Counted from the first letter of the stretch, positions 34,868 through 47,035 are shown. The stretch is DNA of 64,000 nucleotides from Hydra vulgaris (GCF_038396675.1 NC_088922.1:13123501-13187500); one strand, 5' to 3'. The notes: a model not told the origin generated them from the sequence alone. Numbers and translations are program-made.

Positions 34868-35765
34868 CCTGAAAATAACCTAAGTTATGTGCATGCTGAT
34901 TCTAACCATCCACCAAGCATAATAAATAATCTTCCAAAAAATATCGAGCTAAAATTGTCCTCCAATTCATCAAGTGAAGTTATTTTTAATAAATCGACAC
35001 ACCTTTATGATGACGCATTAAAGCAATCAGGATACATTTATAAACTGACATATAAACCAAGCATAAATAATGTTCCAAAAAATAACCGCAAACGAAACAT
35101 AATCTGGTACAATCCTCCATTTAGTAAAAATGTTACAACCAAAATTGGTCAACGCTTTTTAACCCTAATTGACAAGCATTTTCATAAAAACCACCAACTA
35201 CACAAAATATTTAACAGAAACACAATTAAAATAAGCTACTCCTGTATGCCAAACATCAAATCTATTATCAACTTACACAACAAAAATATTTTATATGGTG
35301 ATCTAAAATTATCAGAAAAAGCCTGCAATTGCATTAAAAAAAACTCTTTGTTCACTGAACAACAATTGCTTGTCTAACAATATCGTTTACCAAGCCACCG
35401 TAAGCTCAAATAAACCTCAATACAACGATAAAGTATACATTGGGATAAGCGAAACCTCATTTAAGCTACGTTATGCGAACCATCAAAAATCTTTTAACAT
35501 AAAAAAATACAAAAACGACACTGAGTTGTCTAAGGAAGTATGGGAGTTAAAAGAAAACAATTTTACAACTTCAATCAAATGGAATGTTATTAAACGCTGT
35601 AAATCATACAATCCTGCGTTAAAAATTTGTAAGCTTTGTTTAAATGAGAAATTCGAAATATTATTTTACAAAGGGAACAATCCGCTAAACAAAAGAGGCG
35701 AATTAGTTTCTAAATGCAGACACAAAAATAAATTTCTCCTTTCATTATTTGATAGCGGAGATTAG
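34868..35765 (+). pseudogene. Penelope-like ORF: RT C-terminus, linker and GIY-YIG region
   Basis: The first segment reads NNLSYVHADSNHPPSIINNL, GYIYKLTYKP, KRNIIWYNPPFSKNV and ISYSCMPNIKSIINLHN, typical of the end of Penelope reverse transcriptases and the linker. After KACNC a frameshift near 35345-35360 leads into CLSNNIVYQATV, VYIGISETSFKLRYANH, QKSF and TELSKEVWELKE, the GIY-YIG-type nuclease (IVYQA and VYIG strands, then R and H). Apart from that single frameshift both parts are open, so decay is slight. It ends with TAG at 35763-35765. Confidence 0.8.
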
Positions 35766-35865
35766 TTTTCCATTACGTCTTCTTGTAATATAACGTCAGA
35801 ACTCATTCTAGCGTAGTTTGTAATTTTTAAACGGTTTTTTATATTTTTGATTTTGTACTTCATGG

Positions 35866-35890
35866 CTGATGATTGCCGATAGGCATGAAA
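35866..35890 (+). ncRNA. Possible degenerate hammerhead ribozyme core in Penelope 3' region
   Basis: CTGATGA (35866-35872), a small stem TGCC-GATA-GGCA, then GAAA (35887-35890) reproduce the conserved core of hammerhead ribozymes, which are known in Penelope-like elements. A stem III can be drawn from ACTTTAA with TTAAAAGT downstream. A good stem I is not seen, and the bases flanking stem II are T and T rather than G and C, so self-cleavage is doubtful. Confidence 0.4.
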
Positions 35891-36037
35891 CTTTAAGTTC
35901 CATTAAAAGTTGTTTTTTCTAAAATTTAATTATAATTATAAAACGCTCTGTTTTTGAAAAAATATATATTTTCTTAAATATTGAGCACTCTACAACAATC
36001 AAGAGTTTGGTATTTTTAATACTAAATCATACAACAG

Positions 36038-36200
<163 letters not shown>

Positions 36201-36516
36201 GTATATTATGATATAATATGCTGATTTTCTCCTCAAATCCACAAAATCTAAATAATAATATTAAGAAAAAATCTAAAATTATTTATTAATTTATTTTGGA
36301 CAATTGTCCAGGGTTTTAAAGTTGTATATTTTTTTAGTATTGGCAAAAAAATATTCTCCCGCTATAAGTCAGGTTTAAGAGTTTAAGAAATCGTACAACA
36401 AGAAGGAACTTTTAAAGATTGTTAACATAAATAAAAAGCACTTCCAAGAAGGTTTTCTTGACTTCACATTATCGTCATCTTTCTTTTAGTTCATTTACAA
36501 ACAGAAATAAATATTA

Positions 36517-37441
36517 GGGGAGACCGGGGCTAGTTGGCCGCAGGGGTAAGTTGACGAACTGCGTTTATCTTTAGAGCCTTTCATCAGAAAGTGACAAAAA
36601 TTACTCAGAAACTTCCTCATTGACCATTTCATCATTCACTGTAGTATTGTCAGGATTCGCGCATGCGCATGGGAGATATTGAGATTTATGCGTTTTTTGG
36701 ACAAAAACGTAACTTTTAGAACATTGCTTGCTTTTTACTTTACAAAGAAAATATTTAGTCGTATGAAAAAAACATTTTTGTAAATGTTCCAGTCACAATT
36801 GGTTTACTATATCCAGTCAGACTTTTTTTTCAAAGCTGCCGTTTTTCAGTATCTATAGACTGTTTATTAAAAAAAAAGCTTTCGGGGTAAGTTGACAAAT
36901 TTTTCACGGGGTAAGTTGGCTCATAGCATTTACTATGGAAAAAAATATTTATTTTTATAAAATTATTTTTTTTTATTTTTTTTATTTTTAACAATATTGA
37001 AAATATTTATTCTTACAAAAAAATTTAAAAAAAATTTTGTTTAGTTTTTTTTTCCACAGATAAAAGGTGGGTTACTGTTTGGCTTTTATACGGACTAATA
37101 TTTGGTACCAGCTAAAAGTAATATTAAATTTTGGGATAAAATTGTTGCAAAAATTAATTTTAAAAAAATTTCTATTAATTTTGCACTTAATAGTGCATTA
37201 ATAATCATTTTTATAGTTTGCGCCAACTTACCCCGTGGTGGGGTAAGTTGGCGCAAATTTTTTTTTTTTTTTGAGGGTCCGGAAAGGCCCCAAAAATTTT
37301 TTTTTATAAATGAATACAAATTTTATAAGATACCCTAATCTATACTCTTTAAGACTACACTTTAATATTTTTAAAAAAATGTACTGTTAGGGCTACAGAG
37401 CTCATAGAGTAAAAACCGAGCCAACTAGCCCCGGTCTCCCC
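36517..37441. mobile_element. MITE, 925 bp, TA target duplication, perfect 22-bp ends
   Basis: Ends start GGGGAGACCGGGGCTAGTTG (36517-36538, inverted at 37420-37441), and TA lies at both sides. The interior holds several copies of GGGGTAAGTTGRC (near 36550, 36895 and 36909) and a perfect palindrome of it at 37217-37257. TA duplication suggests mobilisation by a Tc1/mariner-superfamily transposase. No coding sequence. Confidence 0.8.
37217..37257. repeat. Fold-back palindrome, 18-bp perfect stem, 5-nt loop
   Basis: TTTGCGCCAACTTACCCC and its exact complement surround GTGGT. The arm is the same motif repeated singly elsewhere in the host MITE. Confidence 0.9.
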
Positions 37442-40392
37442 TAAACAAAAAATTTAAAAATATTTTACTAAGCTGCTGCTATCGGCCACCAACTGGAAGA
37501 ACTGAGTACCTAAGCAATTATCTTGTTCATAATATAATAGAAAAAGCTAGTCATGAAAAGAAAAAAAATTATATACTAGGGGGTTTCAACCTAAACTGTT
37601 TCCAGTACAATGTAAAACAAAATATTACAAAGTTTTATAACCATTTATTTAAAACGGGAACAGTACCTATTATAAATAAACCCACTAGAATTACAGAGTT
37701 CCCATCCTCCTTAATTGACAACGTTCTTACCAATGACTGTTTCAATATAACGCTCAAAAAAGGTATTGTAAAAACTGATGTTTCGGATCATTTTCCAATT
37801 TTTTTCTGCTTAAGCGCTGACCTCAAAACAAATACGCACGGAAAAGTAACAATAAAAAAACGTATTTATAACAACAATAACCTAAATTTATTTATACAGC
37901 AACTTTTACATCAAGACTGGAGCTATATAAACTTTAATGAGAATATAAACATCATCTATAAATTTTTTTTTAATATATTTTATAAAATCTACGAAGCAAA
38001 TTTTCCGTTACGAGAAATTATTCTTAACGCCAAAGACATTTCTTGTCCTTGGATAACTAAAGGAATAAAAAAATCCTCAAAAATAAAACAAAAACTCTAT
38101 GTTAAATACCTTAAAAATAAATCAGACAAACATAAAAATAACTACACAGCTTATAAAAATTTATTTGAAAAACTCCGCAAAAAAGCCAAACAAATTTACT
38201 ACTCTGACTTGCTTATGAAACACAAACATAATTCAAGGCGGGTTTGGCAAATAATGAAAGAAATTACTGGAAAACATAAAACAAGCACAAATTCGATGCC
38301 GAATGCTATAAAAGTAGAAAAAAAATTGGTTACTGATTCAAGTGAAATCGCTGCCGAATTTAATAAGTTTTTTTCAACAATTGGAAATAACCTATCAAAT
38401 AAGATTCCTTATGTAGGCAACAACTCTGTTGACGAATTTATATCGTCACCCAGTCCAACTATAAATTTTTCAAATCTAAGTTATTATGAATTTGAAATAG
38501 CATTTAAATCATTAAAAAGGAATAAAGCAATTGGGCCTGATGATATTAATGGAAATATTATAATTGACTCTTTTAATGTGATCAAAGATATCCTCTTCAA
38601 AGTCTTTGAAGCATCTATTACTCAAGGATCTTTTCCAGATAGTTTGAAAATAGCAAAAATAATTCCAATCTTTAAAACAGGTGATCATACAAATATAACA
38701 AACTATCGTCCTATCTCAGTTCTACCAGTCTTTTCAAAAATATTAGAAAAAATAATGTATAACAGAAGATACACTCATCTTATTGATAATAAACTCCTCT
38801 ATAAAAATCAATTTGGTTTTCAAAAAAACAATTCTACTGAACACGCTATTCTCCAAGTAACGCGCAGTATTGCCGACTCATTTAAGAATTCTCAATTCAC
38901 ACTAGGCGTATTCATAGACTTGTCAAAGGCTTTTGATACTGTTAATCATCATATTTTAATTAAAAAGCTGGAGAGCTATGGTGTAATAGGTAAAACCCTA
39001 AATTGGTTCAAAAGCTACCTAAGTAATCGCAAACAATTTGTTTATAATAAAGAATCCTCATCGCAAGTAATAACGAATATAACATGTGGTGTCCCCCAAG
39101 GGCCCATACTTGGGCCACTGTTATTTTTATTATACATAAATGATCTTTACAAAGCTTCTAACTTAGCGACCGTAAATTTTGTGGATAATACGAATTTATT
39201 TCAGTCGCACGAAGACATAGATATACTTTTTAGTAAAATGAACAATGAACTAAAAAGAATATCATATTGGTTTAGAAAAAATAAATTATCTTTGAATACA
39301 GATAAAACAAAATTTTTACTTTTTTACCCAACCTCTAAAAAAAAGAGAATCCAAAATATCTTGCCTGATTTATTAATTGACAATACAATCATAAAAAGAG
39401 AAAAAGTTATAAAATTCTAAAGAGTCATAATAGACGAAAACTTATCTTGGCATCAACAAATTGATAATATTTCCATGAAAGTTGCTAAAAGCATTGGAAT
39501 TCTATATAAAGTTAGATATATACTAAATAAACAACAACTAACTCAACTATACTATTCATTTATTCATTGCCATGTAAACTATGCTAATATTATATGGGGA
39601 AGCGCTCACAAAACCAAACTTAAATCTCTCTATCGGCATCAGAAACACGCAGCTCGCATAATTAATTTTGCAAATCGTTTTTCAAGCTCAACACCACTTC
39701 TTATAGAAATGAAAGTTTTAAATATATACGAACTAAATATTTTTAATATTTTATGTTTTATGTTTAAATGTAAAGAAAATGTATCTCCTAGTGTATTTAC
39801 AAATCTCTATAATTTGAAACCCAAAAACAAATATGAACTTCGTTGTAGTAAAACTATTCAACAGCCATTTTGCAAAACAAAAATTAACCAGTTTTGTATT
39901 TCTTATCGTGGTCCATTTCTCTGGAATAAAATAGTATTACCTAACTTTGATTTTTCTTTCAAGTGGTCTTTTCCTTCCTTTAAAAAGAAATTAAAAAAAA
40001 AATTATTTTCAACACAAAATATATTCATCTATTTTTAGTATTTCAAGTTTATATGATTTAATACATTATTTTTGTTTACTGTATGAAGAATATAATTTAT
40101 ACAAAATATATTGAATACTTTATATTATAATATTCAATATTGAGAATGTTATATACCTATATTATAAAATATTATGTTAAACTTGCTTAACATCTGATGA
40201 GTATTATAACGCATATGTAACTTTTTAATGTACGACTTTTTTTATATATCGATTGTAAAGGGCTTCATGATAAGATCATGTGATCTTCTGGAAGTCCTAC
40301 CAGTAATATATTCATAGTAAATTTACCTTGTTCATATTATTCTGGAAAATAAATTACACACAAATTGAAAAAAAAAAAAAAAAAAAAAAAAA
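37442..40392 (+). mobile_element. LINE (CR1/Jockey group), 5' end lost or interrupted, poly(A) at 3' end
   Basis: It has the C-terminal part of an endonuclease, a full reverse transcriptase (to 40038), a 330-bp 3' UTR and a poly(A) tail at 40368-40392. Its 5' boundary coincides with the end of the 36517-37441 MITE, which may have inserted into the LINE; the sequence left of the MITE (around 36420-36515) is not clearly LINE. It is a different family from the 22125-25500 copy. Confidence 0.8.
37447..40038 (+). pseudogene. LINE endonuclease C-terminus plus reverse transcriptase, one internal stop
   Basis: A frame without ATG is open from about 37447: LLSCCYRPPTG, ILGGFNLNCF (equivalent of LGDFN, with D replaced by G), DNVLTNDCF and VSDHFPIFF are endonuclease motifs. 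The RT follows: KAIGPDDINGNI, THITNYRPISVLPVFSKI-type block, GVFIDLSKAFDTVNH, CGVPQGPILGPLLFLLYIND, then VNFVDNTNLF where the catalytic FADD is changed to FVDN. A single TAA at 39418-39420 interrupts what was LGV (now stop-R-V); the same frame then continues to 40038 through WGSAHKTKLKSLYRHQKHAA and the C-terminal FLWNKI block. Both the D-to-N change and the stop inactivate it. Confidence 0.88.
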
Positions 40393-41904
40393 ATAGGCCC
40401 ACTATTTCAAAACAAGATAAGGAAAAAGCTGCTGTACTCTCAGATACTTTTTTTATTTGTTGAGCAAAAACAGAACTACTTCGTCTACTTTAAATACGTC
40501 ACTGTCTTCACCCAGTTTAATAATAAGAAAAAAATTTTCAGAAGACCCTCCTCTTCCATGCTCTGCTAGCAAAAGCCAGATATGTTAATGATGAAACTTT
40601 TTTTTTTTTTTTTTTTTTTACAATTGCATTTTTTCTCAATAGTTCTATTTCAATTTTTTGTTTTGCATTACTGTTCAGTTTTTGTGTTTTAATTACCTCA
40701 AGTCAAATTTTCAATAATATTCGTAGTAATATTTAAGTAATCGTAGTGTTTTTACTTATTAACTGGCCTTATATTTTGTAACCTATATAAATAAGTCTGG
40801 CAATAATCAAAATAATTATATAATTATACATATGAGTATTTTTAATCATTTAATCTTTTTTTTTTAGAGTCCAATATGTTATATTTATGGAAATGAAAAA
40901 ATTAGAGGATAATTAAACCCAGATTATAAATACAGTAGCATCTCTGATTGATAGTGGTGAACGTGATACGAATGTTGGAGTGGAAGACATTTAGCCTATA
41001 TCTCATTAATAGAAGAGTTTAATATAGAGTAAAACTTTAAAATAAAACCTATTGTGATATAAAGGTAATTAATATTTTTGTATTATTACATGCAACAAAT
41101 ACTTATTTAAATAACTCTATGATTAAATACCTGCTTAATTAATTTACATTTTCTGTGGTAATAATTTTATGTTGTTGATATTACTATTCTAGGCTGAGTC
41201 TAAGAGTTGGCTGTTCAGTGGTAAGGGTAAACATTTGCAGATTATTTTAATGCATAGAAGGAGAAACCTAAATACATAACTATATTCACCATATATACAT
41301 TCATCATCATGTAACAAATGGTTTAAATTTTATAAGCTAGAACTTGGTTAAAAATTTGTTTTTGGACAAATCAGAAAGTCTTTTTGTTCAAAAGAAATAA
41401 CCTTCGTAAACTAAATTAGAAATTAAAAAACAAAAAATGTTTTAATGAGAGCAATAATGCCAGGGCGCGACAAATCGATGAACGTGCGAACTTTTGTTAA
41501 AAAAAAAGACAGAAAAACGAACGTCACGTTTCCTTACTTTTACTTTAGCAAGCGTTGGCGTTCGCATAAAATTTTTAAAAACGAACGAATAATTTCTGTA
41601 ATTTTTTTTCCAAATAATTATGCGATTGATAGTTTTTTTATTTATTATAAAAAAGACATAATTATTATAAAAAAAAACAATAAGTTACTACAATTTAAAA
41701 GGCATTTTCAACGACTTTAAAAGAAACGCTAATACTTTATTCAATAGCGTTACTTAAGTTTGATAATTAAGTACGCAACTGAAGAAAGTAATTATGTTTT
41801 AGCATGGTTTTTACATGCGTTTCCAAAAGCATCTGAAATTTTAGTTAAAATGAATGCGTTTGCAATTACTTTTTAAAGAAATCGTGCTAAAACATAGACT
41901 ATAA
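40393..41904. other. Non-coding stretch
   Basis: No recognised gene. It holds poly(T) near 40600 and A/T-rich filler. An open frame of 91 codons at 41445-41720 is low-complexity (Lys/Ile/Phe-rich) and unconvincing. Confidence 0.4.
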
Positions 41905-41960
41905 TTCGTCTGACTTTTTTTCGCGTGAACTTCGGGAAGTCAGACGAGAAAACTTTGGTT
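41905..41960 (+). repeat. Left inverted terminal repeat of an outer composite element
   Basis: TTCGTCTGACTTTTTTTCGC, then GAACTTCGGGAAGTCAGACG and AGAAAACTTTGGTT. The mirrored sequence lies at 54719-54776 in opposite orientation. Each end is itself a small palindrome (CGTCTGACTT...AAGTCAGACG), but the internal asymmetry (T run on one side, GGGAAG on the other) and the AACTTTGGTT extension fix the orientation. It would bound a 12.9-kb unit. Confidence 0.6.
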
Positions 41961-42483
41961 ATTTAAAAAAATTAATAATGGCGAAAAATATTTACGCTTA
42001 GCAGGTTTAAGGACGGGGGTAATAAACTTTTTAAAAACCAACTATCAACTATTTTCAACAAATTATCAACAATTTTATCAAATTCAAGATACATGAAATA
42101 TATCTTGTTAACCTGTATTTTTAACTTTCAAACTAAAAAAAAGACACATTGTTTAAGTTTTTTCTGATTGCAGATTTATAAAAATAATAATAAGTTCATT
42201 TTTTTTTTCTTACTCATAAGTAGTGGCCAAATGAAGTCGGATTAACTTCAAATTTAATTTATTCAATTCAAACATTTTGTTTTGCTTTTTATATACTCAT
42301 AAGTTTCGGTGAACTCTTTTATTGCAATATGGTATCCAATTTTTAATAAATGGATGATAAGTTGTTTGATTTTCAATGCAATGACCACGATGTTTTCTTG
42401 CTTAAAAAAAACAAAAAAACATTATACCATTAACAAAAAAAAGGTCACAACCTTCTGAGGTTTTCTTACCTCCTTCATTAAAC

Positions 42484-42761
42484 ATGTGGATTTTATATCT
42501 TCATGATATCACACAAAAGTATTCATCCTATGATGATGATTCTATGAAAATTAATCTATGGGATAATAAGGGAAAAATAACAGAGGCTGACCTAATTATA
42601 GAAAAAATCATAAATGAAAAGCTAACTTATTCAAATAACTATCATTGTATTTGTAAAACATGCTATACAAATGTAAAAAGAATATTAGCAAAAAAATATA
42701 AATCCATATCAAGAGGTTGTGAAATTCTTAAAGAAAACTCACAAAGAGTATTGATATCTAT
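42484..42761 (+). pseudogene. Zinc-finger-like ORF of the outer element, split by the Sola-like insertion
   Basis: From ATG at 42484 the frame reads MWILYLHDITQKYSSYDDDS and continues with YHCICKTCYTNVKRILAKKY, a Cys pair of the CxxC type in a basic helix. The frame is cut at the CTAT target site of the 42762-51344 element and resumes at 51349. The joined frame closes with a stop at 51440-51442, the best evidence that both pieces were one gene. I do not know the family; similar CxxC-containing N-termini occur in repeated cnidarian ORFs. Confidence 0.5.
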
Positions 42762-43558
42762 GGGTCAGATCATTATATTTCAACCAATTTCAAGAAAACT
42801 TTGTGGGGTACCATCTCTGATTTTCTTGATTTTTACATATCATTATCTAAATGATGTAAATAGGTTAAATGTGCAATTTTAGAGTTCCAAGTGCAACGGT
42901 TTAGAAATTATAGCCTTACAAACACTCTCAGGTAGCCCCCCTCGGTTCCTCGAATGGTAAAAATAGACAACTTTAAGGCCTTATAACTTTTTTCTAACTT
43001 TCAGCAAGTGGCTCATTTTTTCTAGAACTATTTTCTAGATATTTCTGTCTTAAAATTTGTGATTTTCATTAGCTTGTATCATGTTAGAAAAAAACTACAG
43101 CCTCCTAAACTTTGGAAAAATTCTGAAAAATGCTAAATAAAGGCAAAATGAAGTTGACCGTAGTATTTTTCTATTCATCAACAAGTCCTTACATGTTAGT
43201 TTTCTAATTAGCTACAATGGTCTACAACAAATTGGCAAAATATAAGCAGCTTGTTACATTTTAGAAATCAGTTTTATCTAAAAATATATAGTCCACTTTA
43301 CTAAAAAGTCCCATTTTCAGCTCGTATTACGATGGCTCGTAAATTTTTCTAACACTTTGTATTGATCTGATATTAACAGCAAATAAGGCCATTAGATCTA
43401 ACTATATAAAAATGTAAACATCACAAACTTGTCATGTTCACAACAAAAATGGCAGCATTTTTTATTAACCCTATTTTTCAATTACCAGGGCTGAATAGTG
43501 TTATTGGAAACCAGTGCCCCTCCAACCTGCTTTCTGGCCCATGTGAGGGATGTAGCCT
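42762..43558 (+). repeat. Left long terminal inverted repeat of the Sola-like element
   Basis: About 797 bp, complementary to 50569-51344 over nearly its whole length (for example CAATTACCAGGGCTGAATAG near 43480 against its complement near 50625). The inner end reads GGGATGTAGCC; the right copy has GGGATGTAACC, where the P element inserted. Confidence 0.85.
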
Positions 43559-44106
43559 ATCATAAGTCATTTCTTAAAAAAAAAGAGATATGGTTGGTTA
43601 CTTTCTCCCTGATCTGGACTTTATACCGGATAGGAGCACAACTAAAGGGGTAATAACTATATAGAGCCTGCATTATTTTTAAAAGGTGACGCTCAAAAAA
43701 AAATTTAGTTAATCATAAAAATGCGATTTAATCTTTATTATAATGATTTTTTTATAGTTGATTGAATTGCTAATAATTCAAGGCAATAGTAGGACAGTGG
43801 GTTCATACATTACTGGCAATATGAAGTATAACAAGACTAATCAAACTATTACAATATTGATTTAATGTTTTGTTTAAATAAGTTTTTTAACAAAGTATGA
43901 GTTTCAATTTTATTAGTTAATTTTAACTATTTATCTAAAAATGCAATGATTCTATATAATATACCCTTTTGCAAATGTAAATATATAAGCATTTATAACT
44001 CAAAATAACTTACCTTGATATTTTTCTGTTCAATAAACTTTGCTATTGCAGTTTGTTTCCATTTTTTTCATTACATTATTTGTATGTGTTTTTAATTGTT
44101 GGATCT
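43559..44106. other. Sola-like element, 5' non-coding region
   Basis: A/T-rich, no recognised feature; presumably holds the transposase promoter. Confidence 0.4.
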
Positions 44107-44245
44107 TATGTATGTATGTATGTATGTATGTATGTATGTATGTATGTATGTATGTATGTATGTATGTATGTATGTATGTATGTATGTATGCATGTATACA
44201 TATATACATACATACATACATACATACATACATACATACATACAT

Positions 44246-44336
<91 letters not shown>
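44107..44336. repeat. Compound (TATG)n-(CATA)n-(TA)n microsatellite
   Basis: About 20 TATG units switch at 44190-44205 into about 11 CATA units and then into a long TA run. The TATG and CATA blocks are mutually complementary, so this stretch can fold on itself. Confidence 0.95.
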
Positions 44337-44338
<2 letters not shown>

Positions 44339-44440
44339 ATCAAATCATTATTGAACTTACTTCTCCTATATAACTTCATAGAAAATTATACATAAGAAGG
44401 TTCAATAATATTTCATCTTAATTAAATTTATTAGATAAAC

Positions 44441-46198
44441 ATGAATACTTGTTCTATAGGTATTGAACTAAAGTTAGATTGTCATAAAAATACATACTGC
44501 AGTCAGTCTGAAATTTCAGAAATAGTAAATGAAGATAAATACCTGCTGACCTTAAGAACTGGAATAAGAAATATTTATTTGCATACAAATTGCACTCACC
44601 ATAGGTTACAATTTATTAATTACTATTCAACATACCATAAATCATGTTGTGACCCGTTCTCAATTCATTCAAAGATTGTTAAAGGAAACCTGACAACTGT
44701 CACTCTGGAGCATAATCAACTGGACTCTAATTTAATTCCTGGGAAAAAAAATATGTTTTGGTTGTGTAAGAAAAATCAAGAATGTTGAAGAAGTTGACAA
44801 GAGACATGATCCAGATTACATATCACCTGATAACTCTGTCACACAAATTGATACTATAAATCCTTGTCTTGTTAAATTTGGTGTGTCTCCTATTAAAAGA
44901 TCATCCAGCATGAGTATGCTACAAATAGACAATAAAATAAAAAAGAAAGTTAAGTTGCTAAATGAATCATTGAATGCATCTGAACGAGATGAGCTTCAAA
45001 TTAGTATGCTCAAAAGTTCCTCTATAGATTTTATTGTAGAACAGCTTAAACAAAAGTTTCGTAATGAGATCAATATTTCACAAAAAATAAAATTGCTCAC
45101 TTTAGCTCCAGTCCATTGGACTATTCAGGAAACAATAAATGAATTTAAAACAACACAATATATGGTGAAGCAAGCTAGAGCTTTGCGGGATGTTAAAGGA
45201 ATCCTTGGTGAGAGATCAACAGACATAAGAAATCCTAAAAAATTGACTACTGAAGTTGTAAATCAAATTGTCAACTTTTATGAGGATGATAGTAACAGCA
45301 GGTTATTGCCAGGAGCAAACGATTACATTAGCATAAAGACAGTTGATGGTAGACAGCACATTCAGAAACGACTCATACTATGCAATCTTTCAGAACTTTA
45401 CCAGAAATGGTTAGAAGAATCAAAATCTAATGGTGTAGTAAAGGTGGGACTGACATCATTTGCTCTTTTAAGGCCACAACATTGTATTGTTGCAGGAAAA
45501 TCTGGCACGCACACAGTCTGTGTTTGTATTGACCATCAAAATCCAAATCTTATGGTTAAATCATTAAAAAATGAAATAAAGTCAAAAGATCTGATGGCCT
45601 TAGCTGTATGTTCAATAGAAAATAAACCGTGTATGTTTCATGAGTGTGAGAAGTGTCCTGGAAAAAAGAGAATTGAAAAAAAGTTAAATGAACTGTTAGG
45701 GGATTCAGCAAATGAAATAACTTATAAGCAATGGTTGAAGACTGATAGATGCTCCTTGGAAACTATAGTTAAAAGTCCTGATGAGTTTCTAGAAGAGTTA
45801 ACAGACAAGTTATATAACCTCACAAAACATCATTATGTCAGCAAATCACAGACATTCTTTTTAAACCAGCTCAAAGAAAACATGAAGCCAAATGAATGTA
45901 TTATGCAAATGGATTTTGCTGAAAATTTTTCATTTATTATACAAGATGAAGTTCAGTCATCCTATTTTTCTAAAAATCAAGCAACTCTCCATCCATTTGT
46001 CATATATGTGCAATCTTTAAATGGAAACCAATCACCAGAAAGCAAATGTTATTGTGTTATATCTGACAATCTAATTCACAATACTGAGGCAGTTTTCAGT
46101 TATGTTTCCAAAATCATACCAATTCTGAAAGAGGAATATCCACAAGTTCAGAAGATCAATTATTTCACTGATGGTGCAAGCAGCCAGTATAAAAATAG
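44441..46198 (+). pseudogene. Sola-like transposase, exon 1 (one frameshift)
   Basis: From ATG at 44441 the frame has a Cys/His-rich N-terminus (TNCTHHRLQF, YHKSCCDPFSIH). After PGKK an A-run at about 44741-44748 causes a 1-bp frameshift; the second frame continues ICFGCVRKIKNVEEV and on to 46198. Motifs there: LRPQHCIVAGKSGTHTVCVC, HECEKCPG, MQMDFAENFSFIIQDE (first acidic site), ATLHPFVIY, CYCVISDNLIHNT and INYFTDGASSQYKNR (second acidic site). I recognise this series (DFSENYSF, QATLHPF, FSDGAASQYKN) from a transposase family common in Hydra and aphids. The enzyme would excise and integrate the element in the nucleus. Apart from the single-base shift the exon is intact. Confidence 0.8.
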
Positions 46199-46351
46199 GT
46201 TAAAGTTTCATATCACAATATTTTTAAAAAATTTTGATAACAATTACCTATTCTAGACAAACTATTTTCAGCCCTTGAAATGATGTTTTTGAAATTGGAT
46301 ACAAAATTGATTATCTTTAACTGAATAGGTTTTTTTCTTATTGTATTTTAG

Positions 46352-46570
46352 GTTTAATTTGAAAAACCTGTGTTTTCATGAAAAAGACTATGGACTAAAA
46401 GCAGACTGGCATTTTTTTGGGACTGCACATGGAAAAAGTGCATGTGATGGAATAGGTGGTACAGTGAAAAGAGTTATTCATAACCTATTTCTTCAAAGGC
46501 CAATTGGCAATCAAATTTTGACACCGAGGGACATGTTCTTAGTTGCTAAAGAAAAAATTAAAAACATCAG
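46352..46570 (+). CDS. Sola-like transposase, exon 2
   Basis: The donor GTTAAAGT at 46199 and acceptor TATTTTAG before 46352 join Arg (AG+G) and continue FNLKNLCFHEKDYGLKADWH, then FFGTAHGKSACDGIGGTVKR, the strongly conserved third block of the family with a probable catalytic acidic residue. Donor GTATAT at 46571. The introns are inferred from frame continuity and family similarity. Confidence 0.75.
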
Positions 46571-46794
46571 GTATATATCATGCTATTGTCAAAGTGTATG
46601 TACATTTAGGTTATGATATTTTTTCAAATAATTGATGTCTAGTATCCTATATCATAATAGGCATTTAAACAAAAATAACGTATGAATGTTTAGTTATAAA
46701 AAATCAAATAGTATAGAAAAGGATTCCTTAAAACAAGACCTTACTAAATACATATTTGGAAATAGAATTATGATTTATGTTAACTCTTTTTCAG

Positions 46795-47035
46795 ATTTAT
46801 CTACATTTCTGAAACTGAAACAGCTGCTATTACACATGAAGTGCTTGCTAAACGATTTGAGAATGCTCCTGCCATCAAAGGTACTCGCTCATACCATTAT
46901 TTCTCACCTCAATCATGCTGTTTAAAAGCTTATGTAACATCAATGAGCAGTACATTTGACTCTTTTCACATGCTGGAAGATACTTGCATTAATACACAAA
47001 AATCGATGAATACTGATATCAATATTAATGATTAG
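46795..47035 (+). CDS. Sola-like transposase, exon 3
   Basis: Acceptor TTTTTCAG before 46795; the Arg codon is completed and FIYISETETAAITHEVLAKR, FENAPAIKGTRSYHYF follow, matching FYVSSEEVE...RFE.A..V.GTR.HH of the family. It ends at TAG 47033-47035. After the stop the frame stays protein-like for about 30 codons (VLVNYFGEFFPGKI), so the stop may be a mutation and the original protein slightly longer. Confidence 0.7.

Larger units (their letters stand above)
34858..35930 (+). mobile_element. 5'-truncated Penelope-like retroelement
   Basis: It begins right after a (TA)n tract (34816-34856) in the C-terminal part of the reverse transcriptase, continues through the linker and GIY-YIG region (to 35765) and has a short 3' region with a hammerhead-like motif (35866-35890). 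Most of the reverse transcriptase is missing. Penelope elements transpose by target-primed reverse transcription using the GIY-YIG nuclease. Confidence 0.8.

Noticed and set aside
41445-41720. 91-codon frame beginning MRAIMPGRDKSMNVRTF
   Set aside because: Lys/Ile/Phe-rich composition and no recognisable motif; likely chance.
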